Source: Bog-473 sp963763575 (GTDB lineage: Bacteria; Actinomycetota; Acidimicrobiia; Acidimicrobiales; RAAP-2). Taken from it: a stretch of DNA of 64,000 nt. The position numbers and the translations under genes were made by a program. Under the pieces are notes generated by a model. The model saw only the letters and a list, made by a program, of their open reading frames with translations. It was not told where the DNA came from and did not search any database. Location of the stretch: assembly GCA_963763575.1 (NCBI GenBank), contig CAVXPD010000004.1, positions 868,001-932,000 on the forward strand, read 5' to 3'. This document shows positions 42,862 to 52,168 of the stretch, piece after piece; position 1 is the first letter of the stretch, and each line of letters opens with the position of its first letter.

Positions 42862-43692
42862 TCAGGCACGCGCCGCGAAGCCGGTGGTGCCGATGCCGGG
42901 ACGGACCGCCTCGATGGGGTCGCGCAGGTCGTCGATGTAGCCCAGCGCGTACGCGCCGCGGTCGTAACCCATCAGCCGCAACAACTCGACCGGCAATGTC
43001 GCCGCCACCTCGCGGGGCACCGAGAGGTACTGGTTCTCCTCCTGGCGCAACCAAGCCACGTTGTACGTGATGTTCAGGCCGATGCGCGTGGCGGCGGACC
43101 GGTTCGCCCCGCCGCCGTGGTAGACGCTGCCCGAGTAGACGAGCACCGATCCCCGCGCCATCTCGGCCGGCTCGGTGTCGTCGGGCCCGAACGGATGCCC
43201 GTCCTCCGCCGCGTTGCTTCCCACGATGACCCTGGTGGCACCGTTCTCCTCGGTGAAGTCGGTCATCGCCCAGATCGTGTTGCACTGCACCTCGTAGCCC
43301 GTCGGGAAGGGAAAGAAGTCGAACGCCCACCGGTCGCGATGGAGGGGTTGGGCGGTCTCCCCGGGTCCGATGGCGATCGCCTGCGTCAGGTGCAGCTGGA
43401 TGTTCGTGGCCTGCTCGAGCAGCGTCCGCGCCGCCCCCACGGCCAGTGGGTGCATGACGAGCTCACGGCTCGCCGGCGATCGGGCGATGAGCGAGCCCGT
43501 CCGGCGGGTACGGTTCCCGCTGAAGTCGTCGGGGCCTGTCGGTGTGGCCTCGAGGTACGGGCGCAACTCCGACTGGATGCGGTCCAGCAGCCCGGCGGAC
43601 GCAACGCCCTCGACGATGACGGCCCCGTCCCGGCCCACCATGGCGGCCACCTCCTCGGGGCTAGCGGAGCCGGCGAGACGGGTGATGGGCAT
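42862..43692 (-). CDS. Phytanoyl-CoA dioxygenase family protein (second copy)
   Basis: A 276-residue PhyH-family oxygenase, clearly different from the one at 40597. Iron ligands His-x-Asp in PLHRDRWAFDFF and a distal histidine in YHGGGANRS with an arginine in AATRIGLN. The N-terminal VGRDGAVIVEGV strand is conserved in the family. ATG 43692 follows GGAGG. It follows the PqqD-like gene by 54 bases, same strand, suggesting joint action. Confidence 0.9.
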   Translation of the reverse strand: MPITRLAGSASPEEVAAMVGRDGAVIVEGVASAGLLDRIQSELRPYLEATPTGPDDFSGNRTRRTGSLIARSPASRELVMHPLAVGAARTLLEQATNIQLHLTQAIAIGPGETAQPLHRDRWAFDFFPFPTGYEVQCNTIWAMTDFTEENGATRVIVGSNAAEDGHPFGPDDTEPAEMARGSVLVYSGSVYHGGGANRSAATRIGLNITYNVAWLRQEENQYLSVPREVAATLPVELLRLMGYDRGAYALGYIDDLRDPIEAVRPGIGTTGFAARA

Positions 43693-43746
43693 GCCCCATC
43701 CTCCACAAGCGCTCCTGCCGACGGCAACTCGCCGGGTCTCGTGGGT

Positions 43747-44085
43747 CTACTCGGTCGCGGCGTCGGCGTTCGCTGCCTCGCCGGACTGGGCCGAGGCGTC
43801 CGAAGCGTCCGACACCAGCCCCAGCTCGGCCAGTTTGCGCAACGTCTGCCCCACGTCGTCGCCGATGACATCCACGTCATCGGGATGCGCCGCCGCCAGC
43901 CCCTCCACGAGTGCCTCAACCGAGGTCCTGCCGTCACACGAACGCCAGACCGCGGCCGCACTCGAGTTGAGGAGGATCAGAAGCTGACCGATCTCGTCGT
44001 AGACGGCGACGTTGTCGTCCAGCTCCACGGACGCACCAGCACGGCCGACGGGCATCGAGTCAGTCGCCGGCCACTCAGCGTCCAT
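43747..44085 (-). CDS. PqqD-like protein (RiPP recognition element fold)
   Basis: A 112-residue protein whose core (about residues 22-93) fits PqqD: VYDEIGQLLILLNSSAAAVWRSCDG followed by VEALVEGLAAAHP and a final LRKLAELGLV. This winged-helix-like domain binds leader peptides of ribosomally made natural products in PQQ, lasso and related systems. The C-terminal ~20 residues are acidic Ala/Ser-rich. ATG 44085 has a perfect AAGGAGGT 6 bases upstream. Its partner would normally be a radical SAM, cyclase or protease; here the next gene is a PhyH dioxygenase and no precursor peptide is obvious. Confidence 0.8.
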   Translation of the reverse strand: MDAEWPATDSMPVGRAGASVELDDNVAVYDEIGQLLILLNSSAAAVWRSCDGRTSVEALVEGLAAAHPDDVDVIGDDVGQTLRKLAELGLVSDASDASAQSGEAANADAATE

Positions 44086-44364
44086 GCGCGACCTCCTTCG
44101 TCGCCACTTCTCTCGTCCCTATCCCCGTCGTTTCCGTCCCGTACACCAGATCGAGGACCAACCGGCAGGCCTGGTCGAGGTCCGAGATGCGGGCGAGAAG
44201 CATTCGCAGCCCGCCGCGAGCCGGCCGAGGGCCTCGGCGCCGGCCGTCTCGTGTCGGATCAAGTTCACCGCGTTCAACGCGAGCGTCAAAAAGGCCTCGG
44301 CGCGCGAACCGGCTTGATAAGCGGATTCGGGCTGGGTGGGCGGACGTCGCGGTGCCGGACGCAC
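44075..44364 (-). pseudogene. Possible small frameshifted ORF before the PqqD-like gene
   Basis: Two frames look coding in succession. The first (from about GTG 44364) encodes a helical stretch with AEAFLTLALNAVNLIRHETAG; the second continues LRMLLARISDLDQACRLVLDLVYG and ends at 44075, overlapping the PqqD start. Adding one base in the CCC at 44210-44212 joins them into about 96 residues. Both halves have GC-rich third positions; the alternative single frame from GTG 44374 does not in its first half. I do not recognise the protein. It could be a RiPP-related partner or not a gene at all. Confidence 0.35.
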
Positions 44365-44415
44365 TCGAGCCCACGCCGATCCTTCTCCGGCGCCCAGCCG
44401 CCGCCCGGATCCCGA

Positions 44416-44434
44416 CCCGCCGCCGGGCGGCGGG
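44416..44434 (-). terminator. GC-rich palindrome after the MDMPI-type gene
   Basis: A perfect 19-base palindrome CCCGCCGCC-G-GGCGGCGGG about 50 bases downstream of the 44486 stop. As RNA it can form a 7-base stem with a 5-base loop. No U-tract. It would separate the MDMPI-type gene from the PqqD cluster. The rest of 44086-44485 holds only the doubtful small ORF. Confidence 0.45.
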
Positions 44435-44485
44435 CTTTCACCAGTGGCGCCGACGTTTCGCTCGCCGTCCACGACGTCGGCTCGG

Positions 44486-45241
44486 TCAGGGTCCGGGGAA
44501 GACCCGCCGCAGGATCTCGAGCACCTCGCCGTTCGCCTCGACGGCCGGGCTGTGGTCCGCATCGAGGCGGCCGTACACGAGGCGGCAGAAGGCTTCGGCC
44601 GGCAGTTCCAGGTCGGCCGTCGCTCCCGCGTCGCCCTCGAGCAACTCGGCGCTGTCGAGGGTCAGCCGCACCGTGAAGTGACGCACCGGTTCGTTCGTGC
44701 GAACGCGCACCTCGCGTTCGTCGCCGGTCGGCTTGGCCGTGAAGCGCGCGATGAAACCGAGATTGTCGACGATCACCGCCGCCGCGTCGGGCGGAACCTC
44801 CGCCGCGTCGTCGAACATGACCTCGATGTCCCACGTGTGGAACGCGTGCTCGTTGAGACGCAGCGCGACCGCGACGTCGAGGCCGACCGTCACGGGCCCG
44901 AAGTTGAAGGTGAGGCGTTCCCATTCCTCTTGGCTCAACGCCTCGATGGTTGCGAGCAGCCGCTCGTCTTCGACCAAGCTGTCGTCCGCCTTGGCTCGAG
45001 GCGTCTTGGCGTTCCACTCGTCCCAGACGAGTTGGGGGTCGTAGGTTGTCTCGACGGCGGATTGGGCATCTTGGAGGCGTCGGTCCATGATCACCGCACC
45101 CGAGCCCAGGTGCGACAGCACGTCGGCGATGCTCCAGTCCGGGTCGTAGGAAGGACCCTCGAGCTGGGCGACGTCGAGACCCTGGACCAACTCGTGCAGC
45201 CGGGCGACCGAGGCCCGGAGCGGATCGACCGCTCTGTCCAT
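44486..45241 (-). CDS. Maleylpyruvate isomerase-family (DinB-fold, mycothiol-type) protein
   Basis: A 251-residue protein of the TIGR03083/MDMPI group: a four-helix DinB-like N-terminal domain (DWSIADVLSHLGSGAVIMDRRL; later LNEHAFHTWDIEVM carrying metal-ligand histidines) and a C-terminal SCP-2-like domain. Members use mycothiol as cofactor. ATG 45241 follows GAAGAGGAGAA. Divergent from the ArsR-SRPBCC-MDMPI genes, which contain a second member of the family. Substrate unknown. Confidence 0.85.
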   Translation of the reverse strand: MDRAVDPLRASVARLHELVQGLDVAQLEGPSYDPDWSIADVLSHLGSGAVIMDRRLQDAQSAVETTYDPQLVWDEWNAKTPRAKADDSLVEDERLLATIEALSQEEWERLTFNFGPVTVGLDVAVALRLNEHAFHTWDIEVMFDDAAEVPPDAAAVIVDNLGFIARFTAKPTGDEREVRVRTNEPVRHFTVRLTLDSAELLEGDAGATADLELPAEAFCRLVYGRLDADHSPAVEANGEVLEILRRVFPGP

Positions 45242-45386
45242 CCGTTCTCCTCTTCTCTCGCTTGCGTGACCGGGTCCCCATTCGGGCGCCTGAGCCCATT
45301 GGGGTGATTCGCCTGCCGGTCTAGTCGCCGGCCGGGCGGGCCGACGCTCCCCGCCGGAGGGACGGCCTGCCGCCACCCCGGGCGAT

Positions 45387-45422
45387 ATTTAACTTGACAG
45401 ATAAGTAACTCCTTGGTTAAAT
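45387..45422. promoter_or_regulatory. arsR promoter inside inverted repeat ATTTAAC-N22-GTTAAAT
   Basis: TTGACA (45394-45399), a 17-base spacer and TTAAAT (45417-45422). The whole promoter is framed by perfect 7-base arms ATTTAAC (45387-45393) and GTTAAAT (45416-45422). The predicted transcription start falls at about 45429-45430, on the ATG of the ArsR gene, so the mRNA is probably leaderless. Confidence 0.6.
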
Positions 45423-45429
45423 GCTGGGT

Positions 45430-45783
45430 ATGACGACGACCGACGAGCGCCTCGATGCGGCCTTCGCTGCGTTGGCCGACCCGACCCGGCGGGCCATCGT
45501 GAGCCGACTGGCTCGGGGCGACGCCACGGTCAACGACCTCGCCGCGCCGTTCGACATCTCGCTCCCCGCGGTCTCCAAGCACCTCAAGGTGCTCGAGCGC
45601 AGCGGACTGATCACGCGGCGCCGCGACGCCCAGTTCCGCCCGTGCCACCTCGAGGTCGAGGCGCTCGACGGTGCGCTCGACTGGATCGGCGCGCACCGGC
45701 GGATGTGGAACGAGCGCTTCGACAAGCTCGACGCGCTGTTGGCCGACATCCAGCGCGCGGCCGACGGCGAGCCCGATGGCTGA
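45430..45783 (+). CDS. ArsR-family regulator
   Basis: A 117-residue winged-helix regulator of the subgroup paired with SRPBCC proteins: ALADPTRRAIVSRLARGDATVNDLAAPF and the recognition helix LPAVSKHLKVLERSGLI. No cysteine metal site, so it is not a metal sensor. ATG 45430 is chosen over ATG 45421 because the -10 box covers the latter and the predicted transcript begins at 45430. Overlaps the next gene by 8 bases. Confidence 0.9.
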   Translation: MTTTDERLDAAFAALADPTRRAIVSRLARGDATVNDLAAPFDISLPAVSKHLKVLERSGLITRRRDAQFRPCHLEVEALDGALDWIGAHRRMWNERFDKLDALLADIQRAADGEPDG

Positions 45784-46300
45784 GGGCCGGGCCGCAGGCG
45801 AATTGCGCTTCACGCGCGTCGTCGACGCGCCGCGCGAGCTCGTCTTCCACTGCATGATCGACCCGGACCACCTGGCCCAGTTCTGGGGACCCAAGGGCAC
45901 CAGCGCCCCGCGCGAGCACATCACGGTCGACCCGCGCCGCGGCGGTGTCTTCGAGACCCTCATGGTGATCGACACGGACGGGAGCGAGTACCCCACCCGG
46001 GCCGTCTACGACGAGGTCCGGGCGCCCGAGTTGCTGGCGTGGACGGAGTCGGACTCGGGCATGCAGGTCACCACCCGCTTCATTGCGCTGGGGCCGCGGC
46101 GCACCGAGGTGCAGATCCACCAGTGCTTCGTGCCCGAGGCCTTCCTCTCCCCCGAGGCCCGGTCCGGGTTCTCGACGTCCCTCGACCGCCTCGCCGAGTA
46201 TCTCGGCCGGCTCGCCGCCCCGGAGGGCCAGGGCACCTGGGAAGAACACCCGGAAGAACACTCGGAAGAACACAAGGACCACAAGGAGGAATCCCGATGA
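45776..46300 (+). CDS. SRPBCC/AHSA1-domain protein
   Basis: A 174-residue START-like lipid/ligand-binding fold: RFTRVVDAPRELVFHCMIDPDHLAQFWGP is the classic N-terminal AHSA1 pattern. It is widely co-encoded with this kind of ArsR regulator and may sense or bind a hydrophobic ligand. The C-terminus is an unusual Glu/His/Lys tail with EEHPEEHSEEHKDH, produced by tandem GGAAGAACAC repeats (about 46240-46290), which could bind metal. ATG 45776 overlaps the arsR stop region; its own stop overlaps the next start (ATGA). Confidence 0.88.
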   Translation: MAEGRAAGELRFTRVVDAPRELVFHCMIDPDHLAQFWGPKGTSAPREHITVDPRRGGVFETLMVIDTDGSEYPTRAVYDEVRAPELLAWTESDSGMQVTTRFIALGPRRTEVQIHQCFVPEAFLSPEARSGFSTSLDRLAEYLGRLAAPEGQGTWEEHPEEHSEEHKDHKEESR

Positions 46301-46954
46301 CGTACGACGCCGCACTCCTCACCCGCAGCGACGAGCTGGCCGGGGCCATCGCGGCGGAGTATCTCGCCCTGGCCGACGCACTCGAGGAGGCCGATCCCGC
46401 GGTCTGGGACGTGCCGTCGCTCTGCGAGGGCTGGCGCACCCGCGAGGTGGTGGCCCACGTGACGATGCCGGCGCGCTACGACGGCCCGGCGTTCATGGCC
46501 GAGCTCTCTGCGGTCGGCGGTGACTTCACCCGGTTGTCCGATACCGTCGCCGCGCGCGACGGCGCGCTGGCCGAGGCGACGCTGCTCGACGGCCTGCGCT
46601 CCTCGGTGTTGCACGCGTGGCAGCCTCCGGGTGGCGGGCTGGCGGGAGCGCTCACCCACTGCGTGATCCACGGCCTCGACATCATCGAGGCGGTGCCCCT
46701 GGCCCGACGGGTCCCCGACGACCGCGTCGAGCGCGGTCCTCGACGCGATCGAGGCTGGCGGCGGACCCGCGCTCTTCGGCGCCGACCTCTCCGGGGTGGA
46801 GTTGCGGGCAGACGATCTCGACTGGTCCTACGGGTCGGGCGCGCTCGTCACGGGCCCGGCCCAGGTGCTCGCCCTCGTGCTGTGCGCCCGGTCCGTGCCC
46901 CAGGGCCGGCTCGGCGGCGAGACAGCGGCCGTCAATCGCTTCACGCGGCCCTGA
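46297..46954 (+). pseudogene. MDMPI-family protein, single-base frameshift
   Basis: A TIGR03083-type DinB-fold protein, corrected length about 218 residues. The first frame has ALADALEEADPAVWDVPSLCEGWRTREVVAHVT and the histidine-bearing THCVIHGLDIIEAV. It breaks after DDRVE; dropping one base near 46732 gives AVLDAIEAGGG and continues through DLDWSYGSGALVTGPAQVLALVLC to the stop at 46952-46954. Both halves match the family without missing parts, so a sequencing slip is possible. Start ATG overlaps the SRPBCC stop. Confidence 0.8.
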
Positions 46955-47216
46955 GGCCGGTGGTTGCGCACTGTCGGGTGGATCTACGACAGGACTGAAC
47001 TGGCGTTGAGGGGGCCATACTTCCCCAACTCGGCTGAACGGCAATGAGCTGACCCGGCGCATCCATCACCCCGGAAACCCTGGGCTCCTTCGGTCGCGGA
47101 CTCCGGTGCTCCATACCGAGAATTCATTCGCCCGTCACGGTCTAGTCGACCGGATTTCAGCGACGTCTTCTACGGTCGGCCCCGCCCGTTCGACGCCCGC
47201 CTCCAGGAGGTCCTCC

Positions 47217-48437
47217 ATGCCCCGCCTCTCGCCCCGGTCTCTCGGTGTCCTCGTCGCCGCGGGAGCCGCCTCGCTCGGCCCCGCACTGGTGCCGGCTGCG
47301 CTTGCCGCGGCGTCGCCCGTCACCGGTCCTGGAGGCAGCGCGGGGCTTACCGCGAGAGTGGTGCTGGCCGGTAGCTCGCTCTCCCACACCTTCACCGTCG
47401 ACGGCACGACGAAGTCGGAGCACCTGAGCAGCCCCGACGACATCACCCTGCTCGGCAACGACGTCTTCATCGGCTTCCAGAACGGGGTCGGGCCGCAAGG
47501 CCAGCCCAGCACGAGCGGCAATCTGGACAGCACCGTCGTCGAGATGACCCTGTTCGGCAAGGAAGCGGCCCAGTGGGACGTCCAGGGCAAGACGGACGGG
47601 GTGACCGCCGACCCGGACACCGGCTTTGTGGTCGCCACCGTCAACGAGGACGCGAACTCCTCGCTCTACACGATCACCCCGATCGCGGCTTCGGCTGCCG
47701 GCGCCGTCCACCACTACAGCTACAACAAGCCCTTGCCGCACGACGGCGGTACCGATGCCATCTCGGTCCTCAACGGGCGCTTGATCATCAGCGCCTCCGC
47801 GCCCGGCGCCACCGGGACACTGCCTGCGCCGAACAAGACGTTCCCGGCGGCGTACTGGGTGAGCCTCGACTCCGCCACCTCGGTCGCCACCGTCCATGCC
47901 GCCTTCTACGACGAGGCCCCCGCCCGCGTGGCCAACGTGAACGCGCCGAACTTCGGCCGCAGCGTCCGGCTGGCGCTGACCGACCCCGATTCGAACGAGA
48001 TCGTGCCGGTGAACTGGCCACGCTTCGGGGGCCAGTTCATGCTCACCAGCCAGGGCGACGAGGAGCAGATCTTCCTGGGCAACCCCAACGGGCATCCCCA
48101 CGACCTCTCGGTGCTCCGCCTCTCGCAGTCCGTCGACGACACGGCCTTCCCCACCCGCCCGGGCGTGCTCTACGCGACGGACTCGACCAACGACAACGTC
48201 GACGTCATCACCGGCACGTTCCCGTTCGGCCCGATCGCCGCCGCGACCCCGTGCGGCGCCAACAGCGCGCCGGCCACCTGTCCGGCGCCGCCCACGTTCC
48301 CGCCGAACTACCTCGCGTCGATCAACGAGTGGACCGGCCAGGTCACCCAGCTCCCCGTGGGGGGAGCTGCGTTCGTGCCCCAGGGCGGGCTCCTCTACCT
48401 CCCGTTGCCGAACGCGGGGGGACAGGATCAGCAGTGA
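47217..48437 (+). CDS. Secreted protein of unknown function
   Basis: A 406-residue exported protein. ATG 47217 follows AGGAGG and starts a signal peptide (MPRLSPRSLGVLV to about ALAAASP). The mature part is repetitive in beta-strand-like blocks (DDITLLGNDVFIGFQNG, TDAISVLNGRLIISAS, LYATDSTNDNVDVITG), which suggests a beta-propeller, but I cannot name a family. Two cysteines near the C-terminus (CGANSAPATC) may pair. An in-frame upstream start at 47106 has no ribosome site. Followed by a GCGGCC repeat. Confidence 0.8.
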   Translation: MPRLSPRSLGVLVAAGAASLGPALVPAALAAASPVTGPGGSAGLTARVVLAGSSLSHTFTVDGTTKSEHLSSPDDITLLGNDVFIGFQNGVGPQGQPSTSGNLDSTVVEMTLFGKEAAQWDVQGKTDGVTADPDTGFVVATVNEDANSSLYTITPIAASAAGAVHHYSYNKPLPHDGGTDAISVLNGRLIISASAPGATGTLPAPNKTFPAAYWVSLDSATSVATVHAAFYDEAPARVANVNAPNFGRSVRLALTDPDSNEIVPVNWPRFGGQFMLTSQGDEEQIFLGNPNGHPHDLSVLRLSQSVDDTAFPTRPGVLYATDSTNDNVDVITGTFPFGPIAAATPCGANSAPATCPAPPTFPPNYLASINEWTGQVTQLPVGGAAFVPQGGLLYLPLPNAGGQDQQ

Positions 48438-48449
48438 TCTGATTCACAA

Positions 48450-48480
48450 GCGGCCGCGGCCGCGGCCGCGGCCGCGGCGC
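48450..48480. repeat. (GCGGCC)n hexanucleotide repeat
   Basis: Four perfect GCGGCC units plus a partial fifth just after the stop of the secreted protein gene. The unit is self-complementary, so the RNA can fold into a hairpin and may act as a terminator. It is also slippage-prone. Confidence 0.8.
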
Positions 48481-49430
48481 AACGTCATAAACCAGCGTCC
48501 GGCGTCATGTAGTTGTAACGTCGGCCGCATGCAGGGGGGCAGCAGGGCATGACCGCCAGGGGGGCGCGCCCACGGTGGGCGCGTACCGCCTCCGCGCCGG
48601 AGTAGACGCCGCGGTGGGCCCGCTCGTCGAGGCCTCGCCGAAACCTACGGACGGCACCAGCGGAGAGACCGCCGCGGGCGGGAACGCGCCAATTTTGGCC
48701 GCGACCGACGTCTCTATCGCGTTCGGGGGCCTGCTGGCCCTCGACGAGGTTTCCATGGCGGTAGACCCGGGCGAAGTGGTCGGCGTCATCGGGCCCAACG
48801 GCGCCGGCAAGACGACGCTGTTCAACGTGATCTGCGGGTTCGTCCACCCGAGCTCGGGCCGCCTCACCTATCGCGGCACTCCGCTGCGGCGGCACCGTCC
48901 GCATGACCTCGCCAAGCTCGGCATCGCGCGCACGTTGCAGGGAGTCGGGCTCTGTGCCGGGTTGACCGTGCGCGAGAACGTCATGCTGGGCGCAGAGCCG
49001 GCGTTGCGCAGCGACCCCATCTCGGCCTTCCTCGGGCTGTGGCGGTCGAGCCGGGAGGAGCGGCGCGTGACGGCGCGGGCCATGGCCATCCTCGAGGACC
49101 TCGACGTGGCGGACCAAGCCGGGCGCCTGCCGTCGGCGCTGCCCTACGCGGACCAGAAACGTGTTGCGCTCGCCCGCGCGCTCATGGCCGAGCCCCGGCT
49201 GCTCCTCCTCGACGAGCCGGCCAGCGGGTTGTCCGAGGCCGAGATCTCCGCACTCGGGTCGCGCATCCGCGCCTTGACCGACCGGATGGCGGTCTTGCTG
49301 GTCGAGCACCACATGGACCTCGTCATGTCGGTGTGCGACCGCATCGTGGTGCTCAACTTCGGGCAGGTCATCGCGCAGGGCACCCCCGAGGAGATCCGCT
49401 CCAACCCCGACGTGACGACGGCCTACCTCG

Positions 49431-50180
<750 letters not shown>

Positions 50181-50185
50181 CGCCC

Positions 50186-51064
50186 ATGACCCTGTTCTTC
50201 GACTACACGCTCGACGGCCTGGCCAACGGCATGGTGTACGCCACGCTGGCCCTGGCCCTCGTGCTGATCTACCGAGCCACCCGGATCATCAACTTCGCCC
50301 AGGGTGCCGCGGGCATGCTCACGACGTTCATCGCCTTCAGCCTGCTGTCCCGGGGCGTGGGCTACTGGTGGGCCTTCGTCCTGGTGCTCGTCATCGGCTT
50401 CGGCATCGGCGCGGCAACCGAGCGGATCCTCATCCGTCCGCTGCACGGCAAGTCAGAGCTGAACCCGGTGATCGTGACGATCGGCCTGCTCGTCGTGTTC
50501 GAGGGCCTGGCGGGAGCGATCTACGGCAACTCGAGCCGGGCCTTTCCCGCCGGCTTCTCCGAGCGGGGCCTGCGCATCGGGAACACCGCGATCGCCTTCT
50601 CGCACTTCGACCTCTTCATCCTCGTAGCCGTCCTGCTGCTCATGATCGGCACGCTCGTCTTGTTCCGCTTCACCGCGTTGGGCCTCCGGATGCGTGCCTC
50701 GGCCTTCGCGCGCGAGATCGCACGGCTTCTCGGAGTCCGGGTGGGCCTCCTCCTCACCCTCGGGTGGGGTCTGGCCGGGATCGCCGGGTCGCTGGCCGGA
50801 CTCTTGGCGGCGCCGACCAGCTCGTTCAGCCCCTATTACATGGACCTCATCCTGGTCTACGGGTTCACCGCCGCCGTCATCGGCGGCCTCGAGAGCCCGG
50901 TGGGCGCCCTCGTCGGAGGGGTGATCTCCGGGCTGTGCATCTCCTACGTCGGTGGGTACCTCGGCTCGGGGCTCGAGCCGCTCGGCGCCCTGGCGCTCCT
51001 CATGGTGGCATTGATGGCACGGCCCGAGGGGATCTTCGCCCGGCCGCCGGCCAGGCGGGTCTGA
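50186..51064 (+). CDS. Branched-chain-amino-acid-type ABC permease (LivH-like)
   Basis: A 292-residue membrane permease with about eight helices: GLANGMVYATLALALVLIYRATRIINFAQG is the family N-terminal signature, followed by the E-R-x-L-I-R-P-L-x-G-K cytoplasmic loop and GGLESPVGALVGGVISG near the C-terminus. ATG 50186, six bases after the LivF stop. Pairs with the LivM-like permease. Confidence 0.93.
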   Translation: MTLFFDYTLDGLANGMVYATLALALVLIYRATRIINFAQGAAGMLTTFIAFSLLSRGVGYWWAFVLVLVIGFGIGAATERILIRPLHGKSELNPVIVTIGLLVVFEGLAGAIYGNSSRAFPAGFSERGLRIGNTAIAFSHFDLFILVAVLLLMIGTLVLFRFTALGLRMRASAFAREIARLLGVRVGLLLTLGWGLAGIAGSLAGLLAAPTSSFSPYYMDLILVYGFTAAVIGGLESPVGALVGGVISGLCISYVGGYLGSGLEPLGALALLMVALMARPEGIFARPPARRV

Positions 51065-52137
51065 TGGCGGACGCCGCCGCGGTCGCCCGCGTCGCCCGGT
51101 CGGTGCGCCTGCCGCGACAACCCCTCGCCCGCCACCTCCTCTGTGCGGCTGCAGCCGGCGCGGTCCTCTACTGGCTCACGACGCGGCTGAGCTCCTACAA
51201 CGACTACCAGGTGGGCGAGATCGCGGCCTATGTCGTGGCGCTGGCCGGGCTGAGCCTGCTGACGGGCGCCAACGGCCAGATCTCGCTCGGGCACGGCGCT
51301 TTCATGGCGGTGGGCGCGTACACCCTCGGCCTGTTCATGACGCACAGCGGGACGAACTTCATCCTCGAGCTGGCCGCGGCGACGGGCGTCGCTGCCGCGG
51401 CCGGCGTCGTGCTCGGCCTGCCGGCCACCCGGCTGAAGGGGCCCTACCTCGCCGGCATGACGCTCCTGTTCGCCCTGGCCGTCCCCTCCATCGCCGACAA
51501 GTGGCCCGCCACCTTCGGGGGCGACCAGGGGCTGACGGTGAGCCCGCCGGTGGCGCCCGGTTCGCTCGGCGCCGAGGAATGGCTGACACAGATCCAGATC
51601 CTCGGGGCACTGATCGTGCTCGTCCTACTGGCCAACCTGCTCTGGAGCCGCTACGGCCGGGCCTTCCGGGCTGTGCGGGACGACGAGATCGCCGCGTCGC
51701 TGGCCGGCATCCACGTCGCCCGCACCAAGGTCGTGGCTTTCGCCATCAGCGCGGGATGCGCCGGCCTGGGCGGCGCGCTCCTTGCGCTGTCGACTGGGGT
51801 CGTGAACACCGGCGAGTTCCCGCTGACGTTGTCCATCCAGCTGCTGGCGGCCATGGTGCTGGGGGGCACCGGGACACTGATCGGCATGGTCTGGGGCGGG
51901 ATCCTCTTGGTGTACCTGCCCCAGTGGTCGACGTCGTTGTCCTCCGACTTCAACCTCGGCAGCGGGGCGAACGCCTACCTCGCCACGATCATCTTCGGGC
52001 TGGTGCTGATCGTGGCGATGTTGGTCGCGCCGAGCGGGATCCAAGGGGGCCTGCGGTGGCTTTGGAGCCGCCGCCCCCACATCGGCCACCGCGGCGGCGG
52101 CGCGCCGGCTCCCATCCCGGCGTCGGCAGGTGACTAG
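51064..52137 (+). CDS. Branched-chain-amino-acid-type ABC permease (LivM-like)
   Basis: A 357-residue permease: GLSLLTGANGQISLGHGAFMAVGAY is the LivM signature, with GRAFRAVRDDEIAASLAGI in the coupling loop and GGTGTLIGMVWGGILLV later. ATG overlaps the LivH stop by one base (TGATG). The C-terminus has an extra Arg/Gly/Pro cytoplasmic tail. The substrate-binding gene follows 31 bases later. Confidence 0.93.
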   Translation: MADAAAVARVARSVRLPRQPLARHLLCAAAAGAVLYWLTTRLSSYNDYQVGEIAAYVVALAGLSLLTGANGQISLGHGAFMAVGAYTLGLFMTHSGTNFILELAAATGVAAAAGVVLGLPATRLKGPYLAGMTLLFALAVPSIADKWPATFGGDQGLTVSPPVAPGSLGAEEWLTQIQILGALIVLVLLANLLWSRYGRAFRAVRDDEIAASLAGIHVARTKVVAFAISAGCAGLGGALLALSTGVVNTGEFPLTLSIQLLAAMVLGGTGTLIGMVWGGILLVYLPQWSTSLSSDFNLGSGANAYLATIIFGLVLIVAMLVAPSGIQGGLRWLWSRRPHIGHRGGGAPAPIPASAGD

Positions 52138-52168
52138 ATCGTTGAGCAACTCAAGCAAGGGAGGAAAA

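Noticed and set aside
40580..43330. 916-codon open frame on the minus strand across the PhyH/ECH/GNAT genes
   Set aside because: Arg/Gly/Pro-rich shadow frame; the other minus-strand frames there carry clear dioxygenase, crotonase and acetyltransferase motifs.
48450..48480. GCGGCC repeat as an engineered cloning site (overlapping NotI sites)
   Set aside because: It is flanked by native-looking sequence with no vector DNA; a natural GC hexanucleotide expansion is simpler.
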